DNA of 64,000 nucleotides from Scalesia atractyloides (Eukaryota > Streptophyta > Magnoliopsida > Asterales > Asteraceae). A program made the translations under genes and the position numbers. The notes beneath the pieces were generated by a model. It had not been told where the DNA came from. It was given only the letters and a program-made list of their open reading frames with translations, and did no database searches. The DNA lies in the NCBI GenBank assembly GCA_947069175.1, contig CAMTDV010000002.1, positions 7,481,054 through 7,545,053 of the forward strand, given 5' to 3'. Numbering within the stretch: the stretch's first letter is position 1; every line of letters begins with the position of its first letter. Shown here one piece after another: positions 11,041 through 22,274 of this stretch.

Positions 11041-11335
11041 GCTTAGTGGTATTCATGACGTATTCCACATATCTAACCTTAAGAAATGTCTAGCCGATGA
11101 GTCGCTAGCAATGTCGCATGAAGATGTGCAAATAGATGAAAACCTGAGGTTTATTGAGAAACCAATATCGATCGAGGATCGACAGGTCAAGAAGCTCCGA
11201 AGAAAAATGATACCTATAGTAAAGGTTAAGTGAGACGCTTTTAGAGGTCTTGAGTATACATGGGAGGTTGAGTCCACTATGCGACAAAAGTACCCCATCT
11301 TTTTGAATAAATCTCGAGGACGAGATTTCTTTTAA
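11041..11335 (+). pseudogene. Chromodomain-like tail of pol
   Basis: After DVFHISNLKKCLADESL the chain runs through RQVKKLRRKMIPIVKVK, a stop where Trp is expected (TGG to TGA), then LEYTWEVESTMRQKYPIF and ends RGRDFF plus TAA at 11333. This matches the chromodomain tail of Tekay-type integrases, thought to steer integration to heterochromatin. The inner stop would remove half of it. Confidence 0.8.
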
Positions 11336-11346
11336 TGGGGTGAGGA
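11334..11346 (+). other. Polypurine tract
   Basis: AATGGGGTGAGGA lies directly before the 3' LTR, where plus-strand DNA synthesis is primed. Confidence 0.8.
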
Positions 11347-14300
11347 TGTAACACCCTGTAAAATCGTGTCCAATAATATAGTGACACGTGTTGTATTTTA
11401 AATATAGTCTATTAAAGACCAATAAAGACTAAAGGCGTCAACATGCTCAAACCGAGCCTATGAGTGACGGTCCGATGTCAACATGCATAAATAACAGCCT
11501 CTGAGTGACTGATACGTCAACATGCTTGAATCATTAGCCTCTGAGTGACTGATATGTCAACATGCTTGAAACTTGGCCTCTGAGTGACTGATATGTCGAC
11601 ATGCCCAGCCTCTGAGTGACATCAGAATCAACATGCTTATAATAAGCCTCTGAGTGATCCTTTTGAAGTCCTAACTCTCATTCGTGCCTTTTGTTGGACG
11701 AGAGGGTTCAATTTTGTAAATATGTGAAAGTTGGATGATGGAGGGATTAAAAGTGTCAACATGTTAATTTATACCACCGAGTGACCTTTTAACGAACCGA
11801 GAGCTCGACAATGTCCGGGCATAATCCCGGGTGTGCCAAGTATTGGCTACGGAGGGCTAAAAGTGCCAAAAAGGTGTTTAAAAAGGTTTTTAGAAGCTTT
11901 AATAAGTTAAGGGGTTAAAAGTGTCAAACTTTGAAACTGGCCAAGGGGCGGTCGCGGGCCGCGAGAGACTAGGCCTGGGTCTCTCGAGGGGCGCGAGAAG
12001 GGGTCTACAGCAGAAAGTTTTGGCTTGGTCCCCAAACAAAGCTCCAAAACCATTTGATCGAAACTATAGACTTGTAATCAGTTATGCCACATTTTGGGAC
12101 ACTTGTAAGCTCCCTCTTACACCCCTAAACACCTGGCTTCACCTCCTTTGAGTTCTCCAACTATAAATAGGTGATCAAGTTCACCATTTCAACTTTTACC
12201 TTTCTAAATCACAACTCTTCTCCCTCCTCTGAAAGTTCCTAGCTGAAAGGAGCCTTCAACTTAGTTTTCTTGCATTCTAGGAACCTCTTGTAAATGTTCC
12301 TTGCTTTTGTATTTTTGTTTATAGGCTTTTATAGCCAAAAGTCAAGTGTTTTTCGGAAAACGCTTTGACTTTCGCTTAAGACCATTATGGTCCAGCCATT
12401 GTTCAAAATGAACATGGCTAAGTGATCGTAATAAGGTAGGTGTTAATCGTATAAAGGGCACCTCCTGAAGATCACGTTTGCTAGACCAATTGACGGGTCA
12501 AAGTTACGATATTAAAAAGTCAAACAGGCTATTCTTTGGAAAAAATCATAAATTGATCTTATATATGTTATGAAACCTGTTTTGTCACTTAAACAAGTTG
12601 GTAAAGATTACTAGAATATGTAAGAACATGTTCGGCTCGTCAAATTCCGTTCTAGGGTCGGTTCGCAACCGAAAGTCGCGAAGTTTGACTTCTACTTTGA
12701 CTTTCGATTCTGACCCGATTTTGATTAGTTACCTACTGATCTAAAGTTGCATTATGATTGTAATATAATGTAGCATAACCCTCTGAGGTTATATTACATG
12801 ATCATAATCAGAATCCAAGTTTATGCGCAAGTTCCATAATTATGCCATCTTTGACCAAAATGCCCTTTTACATAAAACAAAGTTTTAAATGGTAATAAAC
12901 ATGAAAATGAGTTTCTATTGATGTAATATTATAAGTAGGATTATTTGGGATGATAAACTAAGTTATAACCTGAGTTTTCAAGCAAGTCCTTAAACTATGT
13001 CGATATATGACGATTTTAGCCCTTGTGGCTCATAAAATAGTTTTAATCGAATCTTTTCAAGGAAAATCATTTACCTACTGATATGTTATATTAAATAACA
13101 TATTAATCTGACCCTAATGTCAGTTTTCATTAAACATCGCATAAAACATCATTTTACGACATAAGCGCCGTTTCGGCGCATAGTATGGTTTTAAACCATA
13201 TTATTAACCAAAACTTGTTACCTACTGATTTTTAAAAACATAGCTTAAACATAATTATAGTAGGTACATGTTATAAACTCAGAATCCCAAATAATCTATA
13301 AACTATGTGTAAAATGACCAAAATGCCCCTTAGGTGCATAGTTTGGTCATAAAAGATAAATTACACTTATAAATGATATCCTACTGATATTATATCATAA
13401 ATAAAGTATTTTTCCAGAATACTTATAATTATAACCTTAAATTATATTCAAGTTCCTTTTATATGGTATATAATTACCGAAATGCCCTTTGAGGCATAGT
13501 TTTGTTTTAAAACCATAACGGGCATACAAGTTGATATCCTGCTGATATCTTAACTTATTTAAAAACATAATGGCATATAGAACTTGTCCATGACTTATCC
13601 GGTTACCCGATATCGCTAATATGCGCACGGTTACGTATATGTAACTATTTTACGGAAATTAACCGAAACGGGTTTAACCTTGTCATTTAAGTCTCAAAAT
13701 CCAGAATGTTTATAGTTTTACCATATTATACAAGTCAAGGTACTTGTTGGGATTAAACTACATTCTATCCAATCATCGTTTAATCTAGCGTCATACGTTT
13801 TGATCAAATACGCTAGTCGGTCTAAGTCAATGACTTAAATAAGACCGTTAGTATTTAATTGGTTAGTTTATGTTATAATCCAGACTAGAGACTTGCCGGT
13901 AAATGTTATCTGCACTTAGTCCTTTTGTGTACGGCTGAGTTATTAAAAATATAAAGAAGACTAGCTCAGGTAAATACTCGACTTATTTCCCCTATACGGG
14001 CTTGGGTTACAGTAAATTATTACCGCTTGGTCGGAAATGGGATTCAATCGAACGCCGGTTCAGGGATAGTAAATCCGCATATTCTGTTTTAATTAGTTTT
14101 GTTTGATAATTTTAACATTGGGGTTTAAGTACCGTGTCCTGGATATCCTCGGCTCATTACAGTAGAAATTGCCACGACCTTAGCGCGGGTGTAGGAATAC
14201 GCCCGATAGACGCTCAATTATGCATTCCCACAAGGTTGGGAGGAAATTGACTCCTTCGTGAGTCCAAAGTGGTGTGTACGTTAATTGTGTCTCGGTCTCT

Positions 14301-14790
14301 GTACCTGGCCTCGTATGTATTGACAAACATGTAAATCTGTTAACAAGGTTGGACGGTCAATTAACCCAAGTTATAAAAAGATTTTGTGCTGATACGCACT
14401 TAAAACATTTTTGAAATGTTTTCAAAATGAGTTAGCTGGGCGCATTTACCAGCGAAAGATGACGTATTTTCAAAAAACTAAACTGCAGGTACAATACGAA
14501 AATAGTCCAGAGGTGCTCGGTAGTGATAGAGGATCTTGCAAATCCTAAATCTTCCCAAAGTCTGTTTTATATTCTTTCCATGTACAATTTATGATCCGCC
14601 TGTGGATCTTCTATTACAAGCTTGTATATTATTTTGTATGATCGAACACTCGGTTTGTAATAGTAATTTTACTCCACGACTTTCGATGTGCCATGTTTAA
14701 TTGCCTATGATGATTATCAACTGACGTCACGATACTCCCCACCCGGGCCCACCCGTTTATGGATTTGGGTTGGAAATCCGGGGTGTGACA
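11347..14790 (+). repeat. 3' LTR of the Tekay-type element
   Basis: 3444 bp, the same length as the 5' LTR, ending GGGGTGTGACA. It keeps the U3 repeat array, the TATA box CTATAAATAGG at 12161 and the degenerate hairpin repeats. The 5-bp target duplication GTCTA follows at 14791-14795. Confidence 0.93.
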
Positions 14791-14795
14791 GTCTA

Positions 14796-15239
14796 GGCCT
14801 AGACACCCCGTCTTGTGCTGGTCGTCTTCAACATCCGTCTACGGCTAGACGCCCGGTCTGATGTGACTGATTTGACGTTGTACGGGGGCAGGAATGTGGT
14901 CGGAGAAAAGCAAACCTAGACGAACGGTCTAAAAGGTGTCTAAATGTGTAATATTACCGTTTTACCCCTGATATCAGCCTAGACGGACAACGAACCAGGG
15001 GTAAATGGACTTGTTTCTAGAACCAGACGGGACGTCTAGGTCTAGACGGGGCGTCTATGCACAAATAATTTTTTTTTGTGTAATTAATATGATTTTGTTT
15101 ACTTAATACAAACTTTTTGGGTAAATAAAAACATGTTAATTATACCAAAAATTTTCTAATTGTATACAAAATGTTTGTATTAGTTCTAAAAAATCGTACT
15201 AAATATACAAAAATCATATTAGATTTAGCAAAAAGCCTC
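14796..15239. repeat. Continuation of palindromic repeat copy 2, downstream of the MULE gene
   Basis: Resumes the sequence interrupted at 965. It is homologous, in the same orientation, to about 18716-18890: both share CGTCTTCAA, TGATGTGAC, GATTTGACGTTGTACG and GCAGGAATGTGGTCGGAG. Further CCCGTCTAG/CTAGACGGG palindromes occur near 15025-15055. An AT-rich stretch with no recognised gene leads to the OTU coding segment. Confidence 0.6.
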
Positions 15240-15371
15240 ATTCTTCCGATTCACTGTCGACCCAGTTAATACTCGGGTTTGAATTTGGTGCGGGATTCAT
15301 TATCGACGTATACCATTCTAGATGAGGCGTGTACATATCCATCCATTGTTCTGCAGCCGCACTTTGGTAGG

Positions 15372-15902
15372 TCAACCACAAATGTTTACTGTAGGCATCG
15401 GAAACTGGCCTTCCAGCTTAATATGTATGAAGTGGTTGTTATTAACATGTGAAAGCATTATCGTTCGTGGTTCTCGATCCGTCGGAGGGTTGATTATCGG
15501 GAAGAACGTGGAACAACCATCGATGCTTAAGAGGTGAACCACGATACCATACCTTTGTGCAATAAGAAGCCCTGCGTGGGGGAAGTCCATCCAGTGAGTG
15601 GGGGGACAATGCTCCACTGAATCCCAGATTAGGCTCTGACGATGCATGTAAAAGTATCGTTCCTCCCATGCTTCAAATACTGGCGCCCAGATCGACGCGT
15701 TTTGATCCATATCTTGTTGAAGGTCTTTTCGAATGTGGCTCCACGCACGTTCTCCCATAACCAAGCCCACAGCCACAGACCGAAACCCACAATGACCGTC
15801 TGGCCTCACATCTTGTATGCACGAGATGTACGGGTGAAACAAAGAGGGAAGGAAAGGCTTAAATCGTTTGATTGTTAACACATACTCGTCGCCCACTATC
15901 AA
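15372..15902 (-). pseudogene. OTU-like cysteine protease domain of the MULE protein
   Basis: A 176-codon frame is intact in itself. It has the OTU Cys box DGHCGFRSVAVG (residues about 35-46), the middle segment HWMDFPHAGLLIAQRYG and the His box NNNHFIHIKL near the end. OTU proteases remove ubiquitin or ubiquitin-like proteins. Fused to plant transposases their role is unknown; both predicted catalytic residues, Cys and His, are preserved here although the rest of the transposase is broken. Confidence 0.75.
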
Positions 15903-16221
15903 CGGAAAACCGTTATCGTCTCAAACCTCTCTTTGTTTAGAATTCGTTGAACGGCTTCGCCCCGCTACGGGTTTTTACGACTTGATGACCGACTGTTAAG
16001 TGGCCTGCGATGGAACATACGAGCTATGGCGGGGGGCATCGTATGTACTTGATTGGGAACCCTGCGATGGAACATACGAGCTATGGGGGGGCGTCGTCAA
16101 ATCGAAGTTGTGCTTGCTTTGTTGTTGGTCGTCCACGAGTCGAGTGTTGGACAACCGGTGGTTTCTTGGTGGATTTGGTTGGGGTCAACACCGCTTTAAT
16201 CTTTCCCAGCAAACTTTTTTT

Positions 16222-16491
16222 CTAAGCAGGGGAGTGTGACTCTAACTGTTGCCAAACAATGTTCAGCTCTTCTACCACGTCAACGTCATCCGATGTCAAT
16301 TTACATGGCTGAAAGTTAAGCTTCCACCAGAAGATGTCTACGTCTTCGAGTTGAATTAGACACTCTGCATGTACGTACTTTTCCAACCTACAAGCACACG
16401 CCAACCCACAGCTGTACCACATCTGACATCCACAAGATGAATGCAAGCGCTGCAACACATATAGTTTCCTAAGTAGCTCTCCACTCAGCAA
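16222..16491 (-). pseudogene. SWIM zinc finger of the MULE transposase
   Basis: The motif reads C-G-C, then YSCGLACACRL, matching the SWIM pattern C-x-C-xn-C-x-H except that the final His is Cys. The downstream VDIFWWKLNF is usual in these proteins. The finger lies between the DDE core and the OTU domain. Confidence 0.6.
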
Positions 16492-16679
16492 ATCAAGCGT
16501 TGTATGGGAACTTTTCCATGTAGGTGGTCAAATAACGGGTTTTTGTGGTGGTTCATTATTTTTTCGATGCTTTCTCGAAAGCTCCGCCTTATTTCCCCGT
16601 ATTGTATTTCAACTATATCCTTGACACAACCTACTATACGGTCCTGCGAGCTCCTATCTTGGATGTATCTCTTTAAATT

Positions 16680-17441
16680 CGCGTGTTAACTCTCAACTCT
16701 GTTTGTGGTACGCTACCTAAAGTTGCGTATTTGATCTGTCCACGCAAAGACAAACATTTGCTTGTAGTCTTTCAGCCAGTTATCATACACGCACGTAAAC
16801 ACCCCTACAAGGTATCAACAATTAGTTAAATGTACATGGGTAGGTCATATTTTATTACAAAAACTTACTTGAACGTTTGCACTCCACAAGTCGTTTTTCC
16901 AAGTGGCCTAAGTTGTACTCGTACATGGGTATTGATGGAGACTCACACAATCTCCCCCATGATGAATTTTTTTTTGCCATTCTTCTTCTGTGAATGCGCT
17001 CTTGCAGTGCTTACAAATATTCTGTTGAATGTGAAACATGCAGAGATATCGAGAGGCGTTTGGAAAAACTTTCGCACACGCGTTAATTAGGGCTAGGTCT
17101 CTATCCGATACAATAACATGTGGCTCCATACATTTGTCCAACATTGACCTGATCCTCTCAAGCACCCATACAAAGTTATCACTACGATCCTTGCAGATAA
17201 CGGCATGCGCGATACAAAACGAATAGTTGGTGGGCGTCATACCAACTATCTGGACAAATGGCATGTTGTATACGTTCGTCTTGTACGTGGAATCGATCAG
17301 CAAAACGTGCGGGAACGCACGCCACATTTCACTCGAGTAGGGATGAACAAAGAAGATCTCTGTAACGACCTCTGTTTCGGGTTCCTCCCGTGTCTCGTAA
17401 ATAAATTCATTTGTAATAAGGATGTTTTCTAGCGACTGCAT
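16680..17441 (-). pseudogene. MULE DDE transposase core
   Basis: First Asp in HVLLIDSTYKTNVYNMP, second Asp in HVIVSDRDLALINAC, then YLCMFHIQQNICKHCK (the C/H block after the second Asp), and third acidic residue in TTNRVES near 16693. All three catalytic residues can be seen, but the frame shifts at about 16900-16960 and a TAA follows the final motif (VES-stop-HANLKRYI). Confidence 0.8.
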
Positions 17442-17922
17442 GGTAGTCAGACCGTATCTTTGTTCGGCCCTAATCTTCTGGACTGTGTTTTGAACTCTTT
17501 CTGAACATGGAAACTATCGGGGAACTGCTTCCTTATCGTTTGAAAAATTCTTCGTGGCTCCACGTTTTGTGCTGTCAACTGCTTGATCATTCTTTATTCA
17601 TCAGGAGCAAACCTTCGCACAAACGCGTGGCCCGACAGGTCCTGACAAACTTCGTGGTTATGTTCAGTCTTTCCCCTTTTATCCCCCATGTTTCATATGG
17701 ATGGTCCCGCACACCCAATAGGTAAAACAGACAACCGGTTTTCTTGCTTCCAGCTTTTCTAACCGTTGCTGTAGTATAGTGCTCACCACCACGGTCACAT
17801 TCAAGCCATACCCTCCCGGTCCTTCCACCGATTTTCTTTGATCGTCGGGTCACAATAACGAAACCATCCGCCTTTGCCATTTCCTGTGCCCAGTTTTTTA
17901 CCTCATCTAGATAGTTGAAAAC

Positions 17923-17996
17923 CTGTAAAATCGATAGCATTATGCTATATTTTATGTATACTGAACTGCACAACTTAAATAAATAAGTTTTGATAC
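17923..17996 (-). other. Probable intron in the MULE transposase gene
   Basis: Donor GTATCA and acceptor TTTTACAG. Joining the flanks gives YLTVTVFNYLDEVKNW in one frame, which restores the N-terminal DNA-binding domain. Confidence 0.55.
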
Positions 17997-18374
17997 CGTC
18001 ACTGTGAGGTACGGTTTGCCTGCGCATGGGGATGCCTCACCACCATATCCTCCACCATCAGGATAGACTTGTTGACCGTAGAAAGAATGTGTTGCATTGT
18101 AACTTTCGTAACAGCCTCCCTTGTATCCATCCGGACCGTGTTGTTGCACGTACGAGAATTCACACCCGTATCCATAATCCGAAAACCCATGTTGCGCAGG
18201 ATAACATGGTGCATCAACGGCGTACGAGTCATCCACATGGGTTGTTTCTTCAATGGAAGGAAGCTCATTCAAATCTAGAAACGGTCTGTTTTGATTTCCT
18301 TGTACACTTGACACAACCTCCTCTTGCACGTTAGAATTGGGAACATCGGTCTCCCCTAACAACGATACCACCAT

Positions 18375-18900
18375 TAGTAAATAATTAAAACAATAACTAG
18401 TTTAACCTAATAACTGTTACCGAATTGGCCTCAGGCACCCATGACTCGCCAGAATACGCCCCAAAGAAATAGTTGCCGTCCCAGTTTGATGACATTTCAC
18501 CACCTTTGAATGATATTAGATGAAGTAATATAAGCCAAAGTTTATGACAGAGATAATTCCGACGATGAATTGAAAGTTTTCTGCAACAACAAAAGCTCTG
18601 CATGGGTCTATTTAACAAAGATATATACGCCCCGTCTAGTACTAGACAGGGCGTATCACATAGTACTTTACTGACATGCATATAGAACTCCAAAGTTCAA
18701 GACGGGTCGTCTAGGCCTAGACGCCCCGTCTTGGTCTGGTCGTCTTCAAGGTCCGTATAGGGATAGACGCCCCGTCTGATGTGACGGATTTGACGTTGTA
18801 CGAGGGCAGGAATGTGGTCGGAGAAAAGGAAACCTAGACGCCCCGTCTAGGTCTAGACGACCCGTCTTAAGGGTGTCCAAATAGGCAGATGGGTGTGTGA
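18375..18900. repeat. Upstream region of the MULE gene, repeat copy 3
   Basis: From about 18505 to 18890 this repeats, in the same orientation, the sequence at 761-965 plus 14796-14940. It contains three or four CCCGTCTAG-type inverted repeats (near 18630, 18705 and 18840). No separate gene is seen. It likely includes the MULE promoter and end. Confidence 0.6.
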
Positions 18901-19020
18901 ATATGTAGACCCTTCTAGGAAACCACAAATAAAAGGAAATACTGAACTTTTAGAAGATCATAGAAAAAAGGAAATACCAAAAGGAAATCAAATCTTTAAA
19001 AGATATAGATAAACATTGAA

Positions 19021-19899
19021 GGGTTATTGGATTTTATCACCCCTAACTATCGGCTATTGTCTGCTGTCACCCTCAACTAACACTTTGACGCCCGACACCC
19101 TCAACTTAACACTTAGTATGTTCTACCACCATGTCGTTAACAGATGTTATTGTTCAATCAACAACAGTTGAATCGGTAAACGAACTCATTGAGTTGCCAC
19201 ATGTCGATTTCGCCATATTAGAGGCCCTTGAATCGTTAGATATCGGAGCATTTGATGACGATAATGATGATGATGGTTCAATTCAGCCGTCGACGAACCG
19301 AAACCCATGTGGTAGCAATGTCGGCAGCGAACCAGAACCCAGGTAACGTCATCAGCGGCAGTGGTGGCATTTGATCTGTAATAGGAATTGAAGTTGTGGG
19401 TGTTTGTTGTTAGGTTAAAAAGAAGCTATTTGATTTTGTATAGTGATAAAGGTTTATTTGATTTAGGGATGACGTTATGGGTGTTGTGGTGTTTGGGAAG
19501 ATGATGATGATGAACCGATGAAGAACCAATGAAGATGATGATTTGATTTTGTATGTTGATAAACGGGTTGAAGATGAAGAATCGATGAAGATGATGATGA
19601 TGATTATTGATATGGGTTGTTTGATTTGGGATGATTTATTGCCTTCTGTACATATAGATACACGTTATTTGTTATATATAGCTGGCCACATCATCATCAT
19701 CATCACATCTCATAAAAAATAAGCCACGTCATCAAAAATTGGCCATGTCAGTTAAAAAACTAACCAAGTTAGTGCAAAGTTAACAACGTGGTGCCATAAC
19801 ACACTAAGTGTTAAGTTAGGGGTGTCGGGCGTCAAAGTGTTAATTGGGGGTGGCAGCGGCCAATAGCCAATAGTTTAGGGTGATAAAATCCAATAACCC
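19021..19899. mobile_element. Non-autonomous MULE-type element with TIRs of about 120 bp
   Basis: The ends are inverted copies: GGGTTATTGGATTTTATCAC at 19021 and its complement ending at 19899, with similarity continuing for about 120 bp (CAACTAACACTTTGACGCCC, ACACTTAGT). The flanks AACATTGAA (19012-19020) and AACACTAAA (19900-19908) form a 9-bp target duplication with two mismatches, as for Mutator-type elements. The interior has GATGATGAAGA-rich low-complexity DNA and a 71-codon frame (19131-19346) with an acidic DDDNDDDG tract. I recognise no protein; the frame may be captured host sequence. Confidence 0.8.
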
Positions 19900-19908
19900 A
19901 ACACTAAA

Positions 19909-20060
19909 TGATACTTGATTTCCTCATCATCTTCATACACCAACTATTCCCGGGTTGTTGTTCGCGTCGTCTCTTGGATCGTCTAAGTTTGGTCCGTCAT
20001 CATAAATACTAGCAGGATGCCCGCACGGTACGGCGGGTGTGACACATCGATTCGCGATAC
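19909..20060. other. Unassigned, with a coding-like scrap on the minus strand
   Basis: Read on the minus strand, about 19930-20000 gives DDGPNLDDPRDDANNNPG, an acidic low-complexity string like the N-termini of MULE/FAR1-type proteins. There is no clear start or continuation. Confidence 0.25.
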
Positions 20061-21060
20061 TCATTTCACTGTGATGTGCATGGTTCAGTCGATTCGGTTA
20101 TTATCATCAACCGAAGCCAAAACCAAAGTCATCAATTACTCTATTTTATTAACCAATCAGTTTTCGATTAATCACTTCGGTTTATTCAGTTATATTGACA
20201 GTTTTTTGTTTGGTTTATTTGATTTCAGTTAGTAGCATAAACCAAACTTTGGCTAAAACTTTTGCTTATTGAGGTATAAATACATGAAATGAAAGTATAA
20301 ATATATGATATGAAGATATAAAATATGAAATACATGAACTGGAGGTATACAAGCTAGAAATATATGAAAATATGAACGATTCGGTTAGGTTCATCTAATT
20401 AAGGTTAAACGAGAGTACAAAAAATTGATAACCGGTTTTTTGTTAATTTGGTTTTCAGTTCATTCACTTTTGGTTGATTTCGGGTTGGTTTCGTCTATTT
20501 TCGGTTTGGTTTAGGTTAATGATTTATTTATTGCTCACCGATAACCGGTTTTGGTTAATAAGCGATAGGTGCGTGCCCGATGCAGCGAGAAACACAAACA
20601 TTGCCACGGTGTGCATTGTTCGGTTGGTTAGATTATTATCCCCAACTGAAATAGAGGTCATCGATTAGTCTTTTTTACTAACCAATCCGTTTTTAGTTAA
20701 TCGGTTTGGTTTATTCAGTTAGATTGACGGTTTTGGTTTGATTCATTTAATTCGGGTTAAAAGTCAAATCAAACTTTGGCTAAAACTTTTGATTAGAAAT
20801 ACATAAAATTAAGGTATAATTACATGAAATGGAGTATAAATACATAAAATGGGGGTATAAATATGAAATACATGAACAAAATGTATAAAAGCTAGAAATA
20901 TATGAAATATGAATGGTTCGGTTCAGTTAATTTTGGTTACAAGAGGATACAAAAAAGCGCTAACCGTTTTTTGTTAATTTGGGTTTCGGTTAATCAGTAG
21001 TTTTCAGTTAATTCAGTTTTTGGTTGATTTCGTTTCGGTTAAGATCCAGTTATTACTCAC
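20060..21060. repeat. Degenerate direct duplication of about 540 bp, rich in CGGTT
   Basis: Two copies (about 20060-20520 and 20600-21060) run in parallel at roughly 70% identity. Shared blocks include GGTTTATTCAGTTA-ATTGAC, CAAACTTTGGCTAAAACTTT, TATGAAATACATGAAC and CGGTTTTTTGTTAATTTGG. Both are preceded by a TGCCCG...GCG-rich stretch. No protein is encoded. Such TTCGGTT-rich blocks often belong to non-autonomous DNA transposons. Confidence 0.6.
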
Positions 21061-22033
21061 TCTTAGACACTGTTAATCACATAACATATCAAGTTTTTTA
21101 ATTAAAAAAGCTATAGCAATACTTTACTCAAAGTAAAGAGAATAAAAAAGATCATTTATATGGTGTGATTTAAGAAAATATATAAACATGCCAAAAAGTT
21201 ATAATCGTTTAAAAATTATGAGGGGGTCAGTTTTTTATAAAGGAATAAAATGTTACTAACTATTTATCTACAATTTTGTTAAAAATGAGAGATTAAAGTG
21301 TAATCTAGATGAGAGGATTAAACAAATGGTATTTAATCACTTGACATTTTGTACCTATTAAACATTCTGAGATAATGACTAAGTAGGTTGGCCTTTAATC
21401 ACTTGTACACCAGGTAATCATCTACTTGTACCTTTAATCCACACATTAATACTGACCAATATAACTATCGAAACGTCGACAAAAATGAGTATGTCCTCAT
21501 AGTACTTTTGGATTTTTTTAAACTTATAGTTTATGTTATATATGTTGTGTTATACTATATTATAATGTTATCTTATAATATACTGCATATTATAATCTTT
21601 GTTTAGTTCAGATAACATGACATCAAATGGTATAACATAATAAAATATAATACAATGTTACCTAAGCTAAATAAAGAATTTAATATAATATAACACAAGA
21701 TAATATATATTTATATAATGTAATATCAACTAAACAAAATAAAGAATCGTAACAAAAATTTGTTGGTTCCAATATAACAAAAGAGAAAAAACATGTGTGC
21801 ATATTATATTTGAGATATATACATGAGTTTTATATTCATCATATTTCTTTTTAAAAATAGTTTTTATAATAAATTATTAAAAAAAACTAAACACCCTGCT
21901 ACAGTGTTTTCTTTTATAATAAACGTTTGGTAACTATATGTATATTAATTTTAGAAATATAACTGTTATATATTTTTATGTAGCACATTTTATAATATTA
22001 TTTTTACAAATACAATGAGTTTTATATTTTTTA
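21061..22033. other. AT-rich intergenic DNA
   Basis: No gene, clear repeat or transposon end was seen. It has many TATAATATAA-type runs, notably around 21530-21760. Confidence 0.5.
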
Positions 22034-22274
22034 GAGTTAGCTACACAGATAATTCTTGTGGTTTATTAAAGGTAACACCTTTAAAACATAAAATTATATA
22101 AAGGTATTTTAGTCATTTAACACCAATTTAACATAAAAATAATGGTAATTAACGTTAATACTCAAAGGTGTTACAAAATCGAAACAATAGAACTTGAACC
22201 TGTTAGAAAAAATAAGTTAGTACTGAAAGATGTTATTTACAATAGACCATAAAGACCATCCGTGTAATTAACTC
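22034..22274. mobile_element. Small inverted-repeat element (MITE-like)
   Basis: About 241 bp. GAGTTAGCTACACAGATAAT at the left resembles the complement of the right end (GAGTTAATTACACGGATGGT). Similarity continues for about 50 bp at roughly 70%. No clear target duplication was found. Confidence 0.45.

Larger units (their letters stand above)
966..14790 (+). mobile_element. Complete Tekay/Del-type Ty3 LTR retrotransposon, inactivated
   Basis: The element is 13,825 bp: two 3444-bp LTRs (TG...CA), a primer-binding site complementary to initiator Met tRNA, a gag-pol region in the order gag, PR, RT, RNase H, IN, chromodomain, a polypurine tract and a 5-bp target duplication. The PR-RT-RH-IN order and the chromodomain-like tail place it with Ty3 chromoviruses; long LTRs suggest the Tekay/Del clade. 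The LTRs are equal in length and differ at about 2% of sites over the first 310 bp (six substitutions and one 3-bp indel counted by eye), so insertion is fairly recent. Every pol domain carries stops or frameshifts, several of them CG-to-TG type changes, so it cannot make a working polyprotein. It inserted into the palindromic repeat of the neighbouring MULE. Confidence 0.93.
15240..18374 (-). pseudogene. Mutator-like transposase with C-terminal OTU protease domain, decayed
   Basis: Reading leftwards: an acidic N-terminus from an ATG at 18374 (LGETDVPNSNVQEEV, DLNELPSIEE); a probable 74-bp intron (17923-17996, GTATCA...TTTTACAG) whose splicing keeps frame; a FAR1/MULE DNA-binding part (VKNWAQEMAKADGFVIVTRR, then HNHEVCQDLSGHAF); the MULE DDE core; a SWIM finger; and an OTU cysteine-protease-like domain. 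This domain order is known for plant MULE transposases. It is inactive: a TAA in DE-RMIK (about 17570), frameshifts near 17440 and 16900, and a TAA after TTNRVES. A duplicated 30-base block at 16003-16095 adds damage. Confidence 0.8.

Noticed and set aside
17952..18374. Separate 140-residue gene
   Set aside because: Its C-terminal end reads into an intron; splicing joins it to the FAR1-like part, so it is the N-terminus of the MULE transposase.
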